A stretch of DNA of 64,000 bases from Candidatus Heimdallarchaeum endolithica (GTDB taxonomy: Archaea > Asgardarchaeota > Heimdallarchaeia > Heimdallarchaeales > Heimdallarchaeaceae). Made by a program: the position numbers and the translations under genes. The DNA lies in assembly GCA_021513715.1 (NCBI GenBank), contig CP084167.1:2493174-2557173 (forward strand), written 5' to 3'. The notes below the pieces were generated by a model. The model made no database searches. It worked only from the letters and a program-made list of their open reading frames with translations, and was not told where the DNA came from. Below, piece after piece: positions 53,584 through 62,744 of this stretch. The stretch's first letter is position 1. Every line of letters begins with the position of its first letter.

Positions 53584-54686
53584 CTTTTTTCAAAAAGGGG
53601 GTCAAGGTAAGTAATAAACCCATTTTTCATAGGATATTGTTCAATTATAGCTATTTGGGCTATTTTATCCTCAAACTTATTTTTTAGAATTTCAGTTATC
53701 TCTTTTATTATTATTGGGCTAGTGTAAATTGCCTTTTCTTCTATTTCAGTACTGAGCATGTCTTCAGAAACATATAGTTCATTTTTTATGTATTCCAATA
53801 TACCTTTAATATCCTCTTTTTTATCTAGAATTATTCTTCCTCTGACAATTAATCCTTCTTTTGTTATCCAGTCATGCTTTTTAGCATAGTTCTTTGCTCG
53901 TCGAATAAATCTATTTCGTAGTTGTATTCTGTCTTTGTACACTGAAGAGCAAAAATGTAAAGTAATGTTACTTTTTCTAAATTTTTTTAATATTTTCAAA
54001 GCTAGTTCCTTACTTCCTTTTACTGCAGATTGTGTGTTAGAAACTGGTGTAAAATCCCTTTTCCTTAAGTTCCTGAAGTTTGTTTCAGCAAATTCAAACT
54101 CATTTAAATTTATAAAATCTAATCTATTTTTTATTGCAAATTTTACAATATGTTCTATTTCTAATTTCTTTCCTGGTATAGCTGGTATCTCTATGCCTAC
54201 TTTCCAACTGTGTTTTGTGGCTTCTTTTATCGATTTTTCTATCTCTTCGCTTTTTTTTAATTGAGGAAAATGAAAACGAATCTCATCTAGTCCTACACCA
54301 TAAAGTAATTCTAGTTCTTCATTAGGTATTGCTCTTGCTGTATAGAGATGTATATGAAATTTTTTTCCAAATTCTTCTTTCAATCTTTGAATGTATTTTA
54401 AAGTTCTTTCAATATTGAGTGTTGGTTCTCCTCCAGTAATACTTGCCCCTAATGCATTGATTTGTTTTGCTTCTTCTATTGCTTCTTCAACTGATTCAAT
54501 TTTTTGCTCATTAGCAAAAATCACATCTGCTTTTCTTTCTGAACTAACAGGACAATAAAAACAATTGAAAGGACATTTACCTGTAATAAAGATCACTAGT
54601 TTAGAACCTAATGCACATAGCTGACAACCTAAAGGAGGTTTTCCCACTATCTTATTTTTTTTTGACCATGTTCTGATCTTTAACAT
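53565..54686 (-). CDS. Radical SAM protein, COG2108-like
   Basis: 373 residues. An N-terminal cysteine pair (GCQLCALG) precedes the radical SAM motif CPFNCFYC and GASITGGEPTLN. Archaeal COG2108 proteins are uncharacterised. The 3' end overlaps pelota by 19 bases, convergent. Its promoter region now holds the IS6 element. Confidence 0.8.
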   Translation of the reverse strand: MLKIRTWSKKNKIVGKPPLGCQLCALGSKLVIFITGKCPFNCFYCPVSSERKADVIFANEQKIESVEEAIEEAKQINALGASITGGEPTLNIERTLKYIQRLKEEFGKKFHIHLYTARAIPNEELELLYGVGLDEIRFHFPQLKKSEEIEKSIKEATKHSWKVGIEIPAIPGKKLEIEHIVKFAIKNRLDFINLNEFEFAETNFRNLRKRDFTPVSNTQSAVKGSKELALKILKKFRKSNITLHFCSSVYKDRIQLRNRFIRRAKNYAKKHDWITKEGLIVRGRIILDKKEDIKGILEYIKNELYVSEDMLSTEIEEKAIYTSPIIIKEITEILKNKFEDKIAQIAIIEQYPMKNGFITYLDPLFEKSYISTE

Positions 54687-54737
54687 TTGTTAAATAACAA
54701 AAGTGGACAATCTTATAAACTATAGGATTTGTTTCTT

Positions 54738-55500
54738 GGTAGTGTCTAGTTTTCTTCCGACAAAAATATTTGTGGGGACTCTAATAGTAAGATATGAAAA
54801 CACAAAAACTATCTGCTCTTTTTAAGAGATGCAGAGTCCCCAAGAAAATAATAATAAAAGCTATTTATGAATATATTGGTTCAAAGAATGGGTTGAGGAC
54901 AGTAGCATGGAAGAATGGTTTAACGCATCAAACATTATGGTATTGGGTAAAGAAGTTCAGGCTCTTTAGGGAAAGTTTACATAGAGTTGTAGCAGAGAGA
55001 GGGGGAATACCAGAGATTATAGTAGTTGATGAAACAGAGATTAGGACCTCTCAAGGCTCAATATATCTGTGGTTCGCGTTAGATCCTTACAACAAGACTT
55101 TACTGGGTTTTAGTATTACTAAAGGACGGAGTAATCTTGAATGTTTACTAACTTTCCGTTATTGGTTCAAATGTTGGGGTTTTAAGCCCCGTATTATCGT
55201 TACAGATGCAGGGGTATGGTATCCTGTATTACGTCGTCTAGGTATCAAAATCTCCGTTATCAAAGGTGGTTTACGCTCCTATATTGAACGTTTTAATGCT
55301 ACTCTTAAGAGTTATCGTTGGTTTCATTCTATTCTCCACTGCACTTGTCCTATCCGTGCCGTCTATGGTTCTACTCATCTTTCTGGTTTTCTTACTCTCT
55401 TTATGCTCCATTATAATTTCGTTCGTCCTCATCAGAGCTTGGGACATCCTCCCCTTAGTTCCTTTTTACCTAGGAGGTGGTATAAAAACTAGACACTACC
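54738..55500 (+). mobile_element. Complete IS6-family insertion sequence (763 bp)
   Basis: Perfect 16-bp terminal inverted repeats: GGTAGTGTCTAGTTTT at 54738-54753 and its reverse complement at 55485-55500. The direct repeat TTGTTTCTT flanks both ends (54729-54737 and 55501-55509), consistent with the 8-bp duplication of IS6 plus one chance base. Both ends and the transposase are intact. Confidence 0.92.
54794..55492 (+). CDS. IS6/IS240-like transposase
   Basis: 232 residues. The N-terminal helix-turn-helix is GLTHQTLWYWVKKF. The DDE core has D (IIVVDETEIR), D (IVTDAGVWYP) and E (SYIERFNATLK). The C-terminal NFVRPHQSLGHPP is typical. It ends 8 bases from the right end of the element. Confidence 0.9.
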   Translation: MKTQKLSALFKRCRVPKKIIIKAIYEYIGSKNGLRTVAWKNGLTHQTLWYWVKKFRLFRESLHRVVAERGGIPEIIVVDETEIRTSQGSIYLWFALDPYNKTLLGFSITKGRSNLECLLTFRYWFKCWGFKPRIIVTDAGVWYPVLRRLGIKISVIKGGLRSYIERFNATLKSYRWFHSILHCTCPIRAVYGSTHLSGFLTLFMLHYNFVRPHQSLGHPPLSSFLPRRWYKN

Positions 55501-55547
55501 TTGTTTCTTCCAAAAAAGACTTATTAATATATTCCTTTTTTTTCCTA

Positions 55548-56495
55548 ATGAAGTGTACATTTTGTGGGACTGATGAAGTTGTCTATGTTCGCCCATATGA
55601 TAAGATTGCCTTGTGTAAAGAGCATTTTAATGAGCAGTTTGAAAAGAGAGTCAAAAGAACAATTAATCGTTATAAAATGTTTCAACGAAAGGACAAAATA
55701 GCAGTTGGTGTTTCAGGAGGAAAAGATAGTATTGCTCTTCTTAATACTCTTGTAAAAATCGAAAAAGATTTTCCAGAAAGCGAAATAGTTGCTATTACAA
55801 TTGATGAAGGTATCGAAGGGTACAGGGAAGAAGGTTTATATTATGCTAAAAAACATACAAAAAGGCTTAATGTAAAACACTATATTTTCTCTTTTAAAGA
55901 AGATTTTGGCTATTCTCTTGATGAAATAATAAAAAAATTAGGCGAAAGAGGAGGAAAAAACCGTGCATATGGAGCTTGTTCTTATTGTGGAATTTTAAGA
56001 AGGAAAATACTTAACGCAGCAGCTAAAACTGTTGGAGCAAATGTAGTTGCAACTGGACACAACCTTGAAGACGAAGCTGAAACAGTTCTCTTAAATATTA
56101 TACGTGGAGATGTTAATCGTTTAGGTAGGCAAAGTCCCTATCCAAAGAAAGTTCACAAGGATTTAATTCCCAGAGTAAAACCCTTTAGACTTACTCCTCA
56201 AGCAGAAATTGTAATGTACATGGTTATAAATGGACTAGAGTACCAGGAAGTTGCATGTCCCTATGCAGTTGAAGCTTATAGAGGTAACGTTCGTAATTTC
56301 ATATTTGAAACTCAAAATTCCCAACCCATGCTTTCATTTAATATTGTAAAAGCTCAAGATAAACTAATTCCTTACTTAACAAAAAACAAAGAAGAAACAA
56401 AAGGGAAAATTAAAAGTTGTAAGATATGTGGAGACCCTTCAGCTAGTGAAATATGCAAAGCATGTAGTTTAAAAGAACAATTATCTAATCTTTAA
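55548..56495 (+). CDS. ttuA: tRNA 2-thiolation protein TtuA/NcsA
   Basis: 315 residues from the ATG at 55548; the frame continues upstream into the IS element but that part is antisense-like shadow. N-terminal zinc knuckle CTFC...CKEH, PP-loop SGGKDS at 56-61, catalytic CSYCGILRR, TGHNLEDEAETVLLN, and a C-terminal CKIC...CKAC zinc site. This layout fits TtuA (s2 at m5U54 in the T-loop) and also archaeal NcsA (s2U34); the two are not separable by eye. A TTAATATA box 20 bases upstream is all that remains of the original upstream region before the IS. Confidence 0.82.
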   Translation: MKCTFCGTDEVVYVRPYDKIALCKEHFNEQFEKRVKRTINRYKMFQRKDKIAVGVSGGKDSIALLNTLVKIEKDFPESEIVAITIDEGIEGYREEGLYYAKKHTKRLNVKHYIFSFKEDFGYSLDEIIKKLGERGGKNRAYGACSYCGILRRKILNAAAKTVGANVVATGHNLEDEAETVLLNIIRGDVNRLGRQSPYPKKVHKDLIPRVKPFRLTPQAEIVMYMVINGLEYQEVACPYAVEAYRGNVRNFIFETQNSQPMLSFNIVKAQDKLIPYLTKNKEETKGKIKSCKICGDPSASEICKACSLKEQLSNL

Positions 56496-56519
56496 TAAAA
56501 AAAAGAGAAAGAGGTTTCT

Positions 56520-57152
56520 TTATTTTAGAGGAGCTCCACAATTTGCGCAAAAAGAGTAAGAAGCTTTTTGTTTCGCTCCACAATTGTCGCAATAAACGAA
56601 GTTCTCTGAGTTTTGTGTGGTCTTTGAGGTATAAGGTTGTGCATAAGCTGAGGAGCTTGTTGAAGTGCTTGATGAGATCCCAGTTCTTGTTACTCCACCA
56701 TAAGGTTGGTAACCTTTACTTTCATAACTAGTCCTTCTTGTTACAGAACGAATAATTGAACCTATAAATATAAACATGAAGACAAGTACAATAAGTGGTA
56801 GAAAAGATGAAGATTCAAAAGAAACTGCAAGTGTAGATACAATGATAATTATAAAAACAAACAGAATGAATATTAATATAGGAAAGAAACAGAAACCACC
56901 AAATGATGGCCCAGTTCTATAATATCGACCTCTTCTATAATAGGGATATGTACCCCAACCTGTTCTATAGTGTCGACTGCTTGTATGTCTTCTAGTGCTT
57001 CCAGCTCTTATAAGTGAACCACTGGATCGATGAAGTGATCCTCCTCTAGTTATTGATCTTCCAAATGAAGAAGAACCTACTCTGCTGAATGATCTACCAC
57101 CAAAGCTTCTAGCTCCGCTGAAGCCTCCACCTGATCTTGATATTCTCGGCAT
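56520..57152 (-). CDS. Membrane protein with Arg/Ser/Gly-rich N-terminus and zinc ribbon
   Basis: 210 residues. The first ~85 residues are rich in Ser, Arg and Gly (SRSGGGFSGARSFGGRSFSR and similar). Two transmembrane segments follow at about 90-110 and 118-138. A C-terminal zinc ribbon has CDNCGAKQKASYSFCANCG. The basic low-complexity tail may bind nucleic acid or acidic lipids. Function unknown; it is the gene before the SRP RNA, divergent. Confidence 0.65.
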   Translation of the reverse strand: MPRISRSGGGFSGARSFGGRSFSRVGSSSFGRSITRGGSLHRSSGSLIRAGSTRRHTSSRHYRTGWGTYPYYRRGRYYRTGPSFGGFCFFPILIFILFVFIIIIVSTLAVSFESSSFLPLIVLVFMFIFIGSIIRSVTRRTSYESKGYQPYGGVTRTGISSSTSTSSSAYAQPYTSKTTQNSENFVYCDNCGAKQKASYSFCANCGAPLK

Positions 57153-57262
57153 AACTACCACGCTATTATTTTTTTCGGCAGAATATAAACTCTTCTAAAT
57201 ACATTGACGAAAATAAAAAAAAAGAAGAAAATTTTGATGTAATAGAAAACAAAATCATAATG

Positions 57263-57270
57263 TTTAAAAT
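57263..57270 (+). promoter_or_regulatory. TATA box of SRP RNA gene
   Basis: TTTAAAAT lies 26-33 bases upstream of the inferred 5' end of the SRP RNA. Confidence 0.5.
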
Positions 57271-57295
57271 CTCTTTACTTTTTCTAACATAGGAA

Positions 57296-57634
57296 GATGC
57301 TGGACTAATAGCAACAGCTAAAGTGGGAAGCTAGGGCTCTCCTGTAACCGGAAACGCTCTATATGCCGGGCTGAAAAATGCTGTTGAGGGCTCGTCGAGG
57401 AAGATACGCTCTGTCTGGAAAGCGTCGAAGCATCGCCCCATGAGATTGTGCACACCCGAGGCGTCTTTGGAGGAAGGCGTTAGAAGGGTTGGGATCAAAA
57501 TGGGTCAGGCACGGAAGTGAGCAGCCCTAAGGCCGATGCATGATGCCCATGGCAAGCGGTGTGGAGCTTAAGGACAGTAAAACGGCTTCCAAAACGAGTT
57601 CGAACTGCATGCTGCTAAGATTGGTTCAGCAGTC
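57296..57634 (+). ncRNA. ffs: SRP (7S) RNA
   Basis: Helix 8 is recognisable: GGGTCAGG, then CAC-GGAA-GTG as the GNRA tetraloop, then AGCAGCCC. The Alu-domain TGTAACC motif with partner loops lies near the 5' end. The two ends pair extensively (TGCTGGACTAATAGCAACAGC-like 5' side with the GCTGCTAAGATTGG 3' side), closing helix 1. Length about 340 nt, archaeal type. Much higher GC than its neighbours, as expected for a structured RNA. RNase P was considered and rejected. Confidence 0.88.
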
Positions 57635-57741
57635 TTAAATTTTTATCTAATTAAATAGCTGAAGTATTTTTTCTACAGCAACCAAAAAGTTATTTTATTG
57701 ATAATCTTTAATCTATCAAAGAAGAAAATAGGATGGTTACA

Positions 57742-58887
57742 ATGAGTGGATATAGCCCTACTTGGACTTCAAAAGGTTCTGACAAGTTAAGAATTCTTCA
57801 AGTAACAAAGATACTAATGAATATAATAGATAGACTAATCAATTCGATCGATGTAACTGATGAAAAAACTAAGAATATGGTTGAAGATATAATAGCAAAC
57901 ACAATTTATAATTATTTTACACCAAACAAAGATTTAGCTATCAACAAACAATATGAATATTTACTGGAATTTCTAGGTTGGAAATTAATCTCTATTGAGA
58001 GAAAAAATGATAATACCATTTCTTTGAGTCTAGGTGCAAACAGATTCATTGAACGTGAAATAGGTAATTTGGCATATAATGCAATTGTTTTAGGTATTGC
58101 AAAGTCAATTGGATATTTCATTTTTAATAAAAATGTTAAGGTAGAGTTGATTGTAAGTCAGTTTGATTCAACACAATTAACAGTTATAATTGAAAGTACT
58201 AATAAGGAGATAACTGCTGAAATTCAAGAAAAGTTAGATGTTCAAATCTCAAAAGAAGAAGAGAAGGTGGGTGTCGAGCAAAAACAGTCTGCTGTAACCA
58301 AAAAAACCTCTGTAGTTGAAGTTAAACCTGAGTTAGAGCTAGATATTAAATCCATATTTACTCCTATTCTGCAGAATTATCCTCCTCTATCGATTTTACC
58401 TATATTCCATAAAGTTCTATCTGAAATAGTAACAAGTTTCTTCTCAGAGATTGAAGATAATCAAGTAGTTACTGCAAAATCTGCATATTCTGAAATAAAT
58501 ACTGTTTTCTTAATAGAATTTATACTTCGATCTCTCCCGACAATTGGAAAAAGTGTGAGTGAAATTGCTACTCTTACAGGGCAGTATTTAATAAAAGCTG
58601 TACTTGCAAAAAACCCTGAGGATATAAAGAATTATTTGCCAAAAGAACTCTTGTCTGATATTTCTAGAAGAGTATCATATGTTGAGTTTGGAGCTAGAGA
58701 TTATTGTTCATATGCACCAGGAGAAAGATGTGTGGAAGGGAAAAGAGATTTATGTGACTTTGTTCTATTTCTATGGCAAGGAATGTTAGATTCTCTGATT
58801 CCTGAAAGAAAATTCAAACTTGGAGAACGTATTCCAGCAACAAGAAGAGGAAAATTCTGTTTAGTAGAATTTAGTAAACAACAGTAG
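57742..58887 (+). CDS. Unknown protein, first of a two-gene unit
   Basis: 381 residues from the ATG at 57742, preceded by AGGATGGT; an ATG at 57733 is the alternative. A mixed alpha/beta N-terminal domain (about 15-165), a charged linker (165-200), and a C-terminal domain ending in a cysteine-bearing segment (RDYCSYAPGERCVEGKRDLCDF) and GKFCLVEF. Four cysteines in that tail could bind metal. No family recognised. Confidence 0.55.
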   Translation: MSGYSPTWTSKGSDKLRILQVTKILMNIIDRLINSIDVTDEKTKNMVEDIIANTIYNYFTPNKDLAINKQYEYLLEFLGWKLISIERKNDNTISLSLGANRFIEREIGNLAYNAIVLGIAKSIGYFIFNKNVKVELIVSQFDSTQLTVIIESTNKEITAEIQEKLDVQISKEEEKVGVEQKQSAVTKKTSVVEVKPELELDIKSIFTPILQNYPPLSILPIFHKVLSEIVTSFFSEIEDNQVVTAKSAYSEINTVFLIEFILRSLPTIGKSVSEIATLTGQYLIKAVLAKNPEDIKNYLPKELLSDISRRVSYVEFGARDYCSYAPGERCVEGKRDLCDFVLFLWQGMLDSLIPERKFKLGERIPATRRGKFCLVEFSKQQ

Positions 58888-58898
58888 GTGTGATAAAA

Positions 58899-59360
58899 AT
58901 GGGTAGAAAAACAATAAAAAGAACATATAAAGATACATATGCGAGAGGGCAGGTAGATAAAAGTGAGTTTCAAGGTCGATATTTTATTAAAATAGAACTT
59001 GTATCACTAAAGGTTCTAGAAGATAAAGATATGCTTGGAAATGAAAGTGAATTTTACTTTAAAGTAGGAAAAAGATTGCACAAGCATCGAATTCCACAAA
59101 AAGGGACAATAAACTTAGAAAAAAATGAGGTTTTTCAACCAACAGATGGGTTGACCTTATATACTCAATTTATTCATAAACCAGAGAGGGGAACAATTAT
59201 GGTTCCTTTTCATCTTCGTGAAAGAGATCCATTGAAGGTGGATGATCATATTATCAGAACAAAGTTGTCTATTCCTTTAGGTTCTTCTGATTATATAGTT
59301 TTAGTCGAAAAATCTGTGAAAATAAAACTTAAGATCTCAGCCTTGGAAACTAGATACTGA
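58899..59360 (+). CDS. Unknown beta-rich protein, second of a two-gene unit
   Basis: 153 residues from the ATG at 58899, with AGGTGTGAT 5-13 bases upstream. Strand-rich: FIKIELVSLKVLEDKDMLGNESEFYFKVG, GTIMVPFHLRERDPL and YIVLVEKSVKIKLKIS. The beginning resembles C2-type beta sandwiches, but the resemblance is weak. Spaced 11 bases from the preceding gene. Confidence 0.5.
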   Translation: MGRKTIKRTYKDTYARGQVDKSEFQGRYFIKIELVSLKVLEDKDMLGNESEFYFKVGKRLHKHRIPQKGTINLEKNEVFQPTDGLTLYTQFIHKPERGTIMVPFHLRERDPLKVDDHIIRTKLSIPLGSSDYIVLVEKSVKIKLKISALETRY

Positions 59361-59368
59361 CAAACAAT

Positions 59369-60580
59369 TTACCATTTCTTTTTTTTAAAAGTAAACTTCA
59401 ATCCTGTTTTTATTAAGAAAGGCCAAAGTTCCAGTTTTGTTAGTAGTTTCCAGACTATAGCTTGTTGATTATCCACGTCTCCTTTAGATGTGAATATTTT
59501 CTGATATTTCTGTTTATTTAACATTTTTACTAGATCATCGATTTCCTTATCATCTAAAGAATCTAAATAGTGCCTAACAAGTTTCATTATGAGAAGATTT
59601 CTCGCAAACTCTTTTTTCCATCTTTTTTCATATTGTTTCAAAAATGATTTTGTATAATTTCCTTCAATTACTGCTTTTGCAGCTATCTCACCTGCAATCC
59701 TGGCAGCAATACCTCCTAAGATTACCCCTCCACCAGTAGTGGGCTTTGTCTGCCCAGCTGCGTCTCCAACAACTAAAATATTATCTGTGTAACTCCTCCT
59801 AATAAAAGAACCTAATGGTATTGCTCCACTCATTTCTTTTAAAATTTTGAAGGAATGGAATCTTTTCTTTAGCAGATCACTAAAAATAAAGTTTCTCAAA
59901 TATCGCTTTGCTGGTCGATATCTGGAGCCAATTCCTACTTTAGCTATTTCATCATTAATTGGGATAATCCACCCAAAAAAACCAGGAGCATATTCTGATA
60001 TCTGGTATAGTTCTACATATCTTTTGTCTAAATCTTTTACTCCATTAATGATAAATTGTGAGGCAAAGATTATGTCATTTGGATAAGGTAAACCTACTTG
60101 AGAGTTGAGTTTAGGAAATCTCCCCTCTGCTAGAATTGAAATCTTGGTCATAATTTTATTTCTTTTAGAGTGTTTCCCTAGAATTAATTCGACATTTTCT
60201 GAATTTCTCTGAATCTTTTTAACCCTTGAATTTGTATTTATTTCTATTCCTAGATCATGAGCTATTGAAGCTAAATATTTGTTAAATTTACTTCTGTTAA
60301 CTACAAGTGCATGGTGTGATTTTTTTTCTACTATTAATTCTGATCCTCTGGCAGAAAATATCTTTGCTCCAATAATCTCCTTGTTTTGAATAATATCTAA
60401 AGGTAATTTCTCAAGACCTATTTTTTTTAGTCCATTTATGCTTAATAATCCTGCACAGTGTTCAGTTTTTCCTATTTCATTTTTTGATTCAAGCACAAGA
60501 ACATCAACATCATATTTTCTCGCTTCAATTGCAGATAGTAAACCAGCAGGTCCTCCTCCAACAACTACAATCTCTCTCAT
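59369..60580 (-). CDS. Geranylgeranyl reductase family flavoprotein
   Basis: 403 residues from the ATG at 60580, which directly precedes the FAD-binding VVVGGGPAGLLSAIEA. Conserved HCAGLLS and the second FAD motif ILVVGDAAGQTKPTTGGGV fit the archaeal GGR family that saturates prenyl chains of membrane lipids. C-terminal helical cap follows. An in-frame ATG at 60607 is possible. Confidence 0.88.
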   Translation of the reverse strand: MREIVVVGGGPAGLLSAIEARKYDVDVLVLESKNEIGKTEHCAGLLSINGLKKIGLEKLPLDIIQNKEIIGAKIFSARGSELIVEKKSHHALVVNRSKFNKYLASIAHDLGIEINTNSRVKKIQRNSENVELILGKHSKRNKIMTKISILAEGRFPKLNSQVGLPYPNDIIFASQFIINGVKDLDKRYVELYQISEYAPGFFGWIIPINDEIAKVGIGSRYRPAKRYLRNFIFSDLLKKRFHSFKILKEMSGAIPLGSFIRRSYTDNILVVGDAAGQTKPTTGGGVILGGIAARIAGEIAAKAVIEGNYTKSFLKQYEKRWKKEFARNLLIMKLVRHYLDSLDDKEIDDLVKMLNKQKYQKIFTSKGDVDNQQAIVWKLLTKLELWPFLIKTGLKFTFKKKKW

Positions 60581-60633
60581 TATGAATGAATAAAAATAAC
60601 TATTCAAAAATAATGTTGTCTTATTTATTTAAA

Positions 60634-61557
60634 TTAAAAAGTTAATTCCAACTCATCTACAGCTTTTATCTCGTTTTGTTTAATGATGTGTTTCTCCCAT
60701 GTTTCTGTATCGATAGCTAATTTTAGAACTTCCTCAAATTCAATTTTTTTCTTATAATCTTGAAATATTTCAATAGCTTTGTTTTCATTTTCTTTAATCC
60801 ATTCATTAGAAAAATTAGATAAAAATTCAGTAAATATTTGGTAAGCTCTTATTTTTTCCTTGTTGGTTGTTAAAACGATTGTAAATGCTTTTTCTATTTT
60901 TCTAATAAGCACTATTATGTGCTCTGATTCTATTTCAGTTAAATCTCCTAATCCATATTGCTGACTCATGTTTAATATTGCGGAAATAAAAGCAACTAAT
61001 AAAACAGCATCGTAGGGTAAAGATTGGGTCATTAATAAATATAAAGGTTGGCCATCTTCATTAGCTATTAGTATATCTAAATCCTTTAGAACTAAACCAA
61101 ATGATGAAATTATTTCTTCATTACCGACTTTTATTCTTTCAATATTTGTTCTTTTATTTACAATTAGGTTAAGTGATCGGGCAAAATTACTTACCAGTTT
61201 TCTTTCATATTCCTTTATTTTTACATCTTCTATCATGTCATTTACAGAATTGCATTTAATATTTGCAAATTGTTGACGAAAGATTTTTACTACTTTCTTT
61301 ATAATTGAAGAATAATAATCCCTTTTCTTTACTATAACTAAAAAATAGTCATTTACTGGTTCATAAAAAACTTCATTATCTCCAAAAATGACTTTTTTTG
61401 GTATTTTTTCTCCTAATTCTGAAGTAAGTGTTGTTACAGCACTTATGAAACTTATAAGGGCAGCTTTGATTTCTCTATTAGACCAAGTTTCATGATAGAT
61501 TCTGTAAAATCTACATGAACCGTTTCTTTTTAGTATCATAATTGCTTTGATTAACAC
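60634..61557 (-). CDS. Tandem longin/roadblock-like protein
   Basis: 307 residues from a GTG; ATG at 61539 would remove part of the first strand. Unit 1 (about 3-95): IKAIMILKRNGSCRFYRIYHETW, then a helix with SFISAVTTLTSELG, then DNEVFYEPVNDYFLVIVKK. Unit 2 (about 150-245) repeats the order with LDILIANEDGQPLYLLMTQ, FISAILNMSQQYG and HIIVLIRKIEKAFTIVLTT. Such paired units resemble longin or adaptin-small-subunit folds and would partner small GTPases. Same layout as the gene at 11799-12797. Confidence 0.6.
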   Translation of the reverse strand: MLIKAIMILKRNGSCRFYRIYHETWSNREIKAALISFISAVTTLTSELGEKIPKKVIFGDNEVFYEPVNDYFLVIVKKRDYYSSIIKKVVKIFRQQFANIKCNSVNDMIEDVKIKEYERKLVSNFARSLNLIVNKRTNIERIKVGNEEIISSFGLVLKDLDILIANEDGQPLYLLMTQSLPYDAVLLVAFISAILNMSQQYGLGDLTEIESEHIIVLIRKIEKAFTIVLTTNKEKIRAYQIFTEFLSNFSNEWIKENENKAIEIFQDYKKKIEFEEVLKLAIDTETWEKHIIKQNEIKAVDELELTF

Positions 61558-61667
61558 TGTTTTTCACTTTGGTTTATTTTTTTTATTTATCACTTTTTTT
61601 ATAGTCTCAGTTTTTTAATAAGCAATATAAAAAAGGTATAAGTAACTTTTTTTCTATTTACGAGTAT

Positions 61668-62744
61668 TTAATCAATAATATAAACTGATGAAGCTTTGAA
61701 GACTGCACACATCTCTTTTCCTTCTTTTATGTCTAATTTCTTTTTTGATGTTCTTGTAATTACAGCTGTAATTCTTATTCCACAATCTAATACTACTTTT
61801 ACATTCGACGATAAGTTTTCTATGATTTCAATAATTTTACCTTTGAAACAATTTCTCGCGCTAGTGAAATCCATTTTTTTAGGAGAAAGTATAATTTCTT
61901 CTGGACGTATTGTAATAGTTATTTTTTTGCTTTGTTTGAGTTTAAGATCGTCTGATAAGAATATTTTGATTTCTTTACTAGTTTTTTCAGGAATAAAAAA
62001 AGTATGGTTGTCTTCGTAGTAAATAAATCCTGAAAAAATATTCTCAAAATTAAAGAATTCTGCAATAAATTGTGATTTAGGATTCTCCATTATATCTTCA
62101 GGAGTTGCAAATCGTTCTATTTGCCCTTCGTTTAAGATTATAACTTTGTTAGCTAGTTCTGTAGCATCATTAATATCATGAGTGACGTAAATAATAGTCT
62201 TGTTATAGACTTCTTTTGCTTTTTTGAGTAATTTAATTATTTTTTTAGCTTTTCTTTTATCAATTCCAGAAAGAGGTTCGTCTAACAAAATTAACGGAAA
62301 ATCAAGAATTAAAGCCCTCCCAATTGATATTCGATGTAATTCTCCTCCAGACAAATTTTTAGGTAGTCGATTTCTTTTTTCTTCTAGCCCCATAAATTCA
62401 AGAATGTTATTAATCCTTTTTTCTCGCTCTTGTTTTGGAATATGATTCAGGGTAAGGGCATACTCGAGATTTTCTTGAACAGTCATGTGAGGAAATAAAG
62501 TTGGTTTCTGAGGAACATAAGCTATCTGCCTTTTGTTAAGAGGAAAATAGGTTATATCCTTTCCTCTGTAAAAAATTGTACCTTCATCAGGAGTATAAAT
62601 ACCGAGGATGGTTTTTAGTAAAGATGTTTTTCCACTTCCAGAGGGACCTAAAATTACTATTGAATCGTTTTCAGAGGTAGAAAATGTTATATCTTTTAAC
62701 TCAAATTTTCCTAAAGTTACTCGAATTGAGTTTACTTCTAACAT
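61668..62744 (-). CDS. wtpC: Tungstate/molybdate ABC transporter ATPase
   Basis: 358 residues. Walker A GPSGSGKT at 33-40, Q-loop VPQKPTLF, signature LSGGE at 131-135, Walker B LILLDEP, and H-loop YVTHD. C-terminal TOBE-like domain (about 285-358). Overlap-free junction with wtpB, whose stop is at its start. Confidence 0.9.
   Translation of the reverse strand: MLEVNSIRVTLGKFELKDITFSTSENDSIVILGPSGSGKTSLLKTILGIYTPDEGTIFYRGKDITYFPLNKRQIAYVPQKPTLFPHMTVQENLEYALTLNHIPKQEREKRINNILEFMGLEEKRNRLPKNLSGGELHRISIGRALILDFPLILLDEPLSGIDKRKAKKIIKLLKKAKEVYNKTIIYVTHDINDATELANKVIILNEGQIERFATPEDIMENPKSQFIAEFFNFENIFSGFIYYEDNHTFFIPEKTSKEIKIFLSDDLKLKQSKKITITIRPEEIILSPKKMDFTSARNCFKGKIIEIIENLSSNVKVVLDCGIRITAVITRTSKKKLDIKEGKEMCAVFKASSVYIID

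Noticed and set aside
55266..55547. In-frame upstream extension of the ttuA reading frame
   Set aside because: This stretch lies within the IS6 transposase gene and its terminal repeat; the zinc-knuckle N-terminus starts at the ATG at 55548.
57296..57634. RNase P RNA as the identity of the structured RNA
   Set aside because: The GGAA tetraloop in helix 8 with flanking GGGTCAGG and AGCAGCCC, plus the TGTAACC Alu motif, are SRP RNA signatures.
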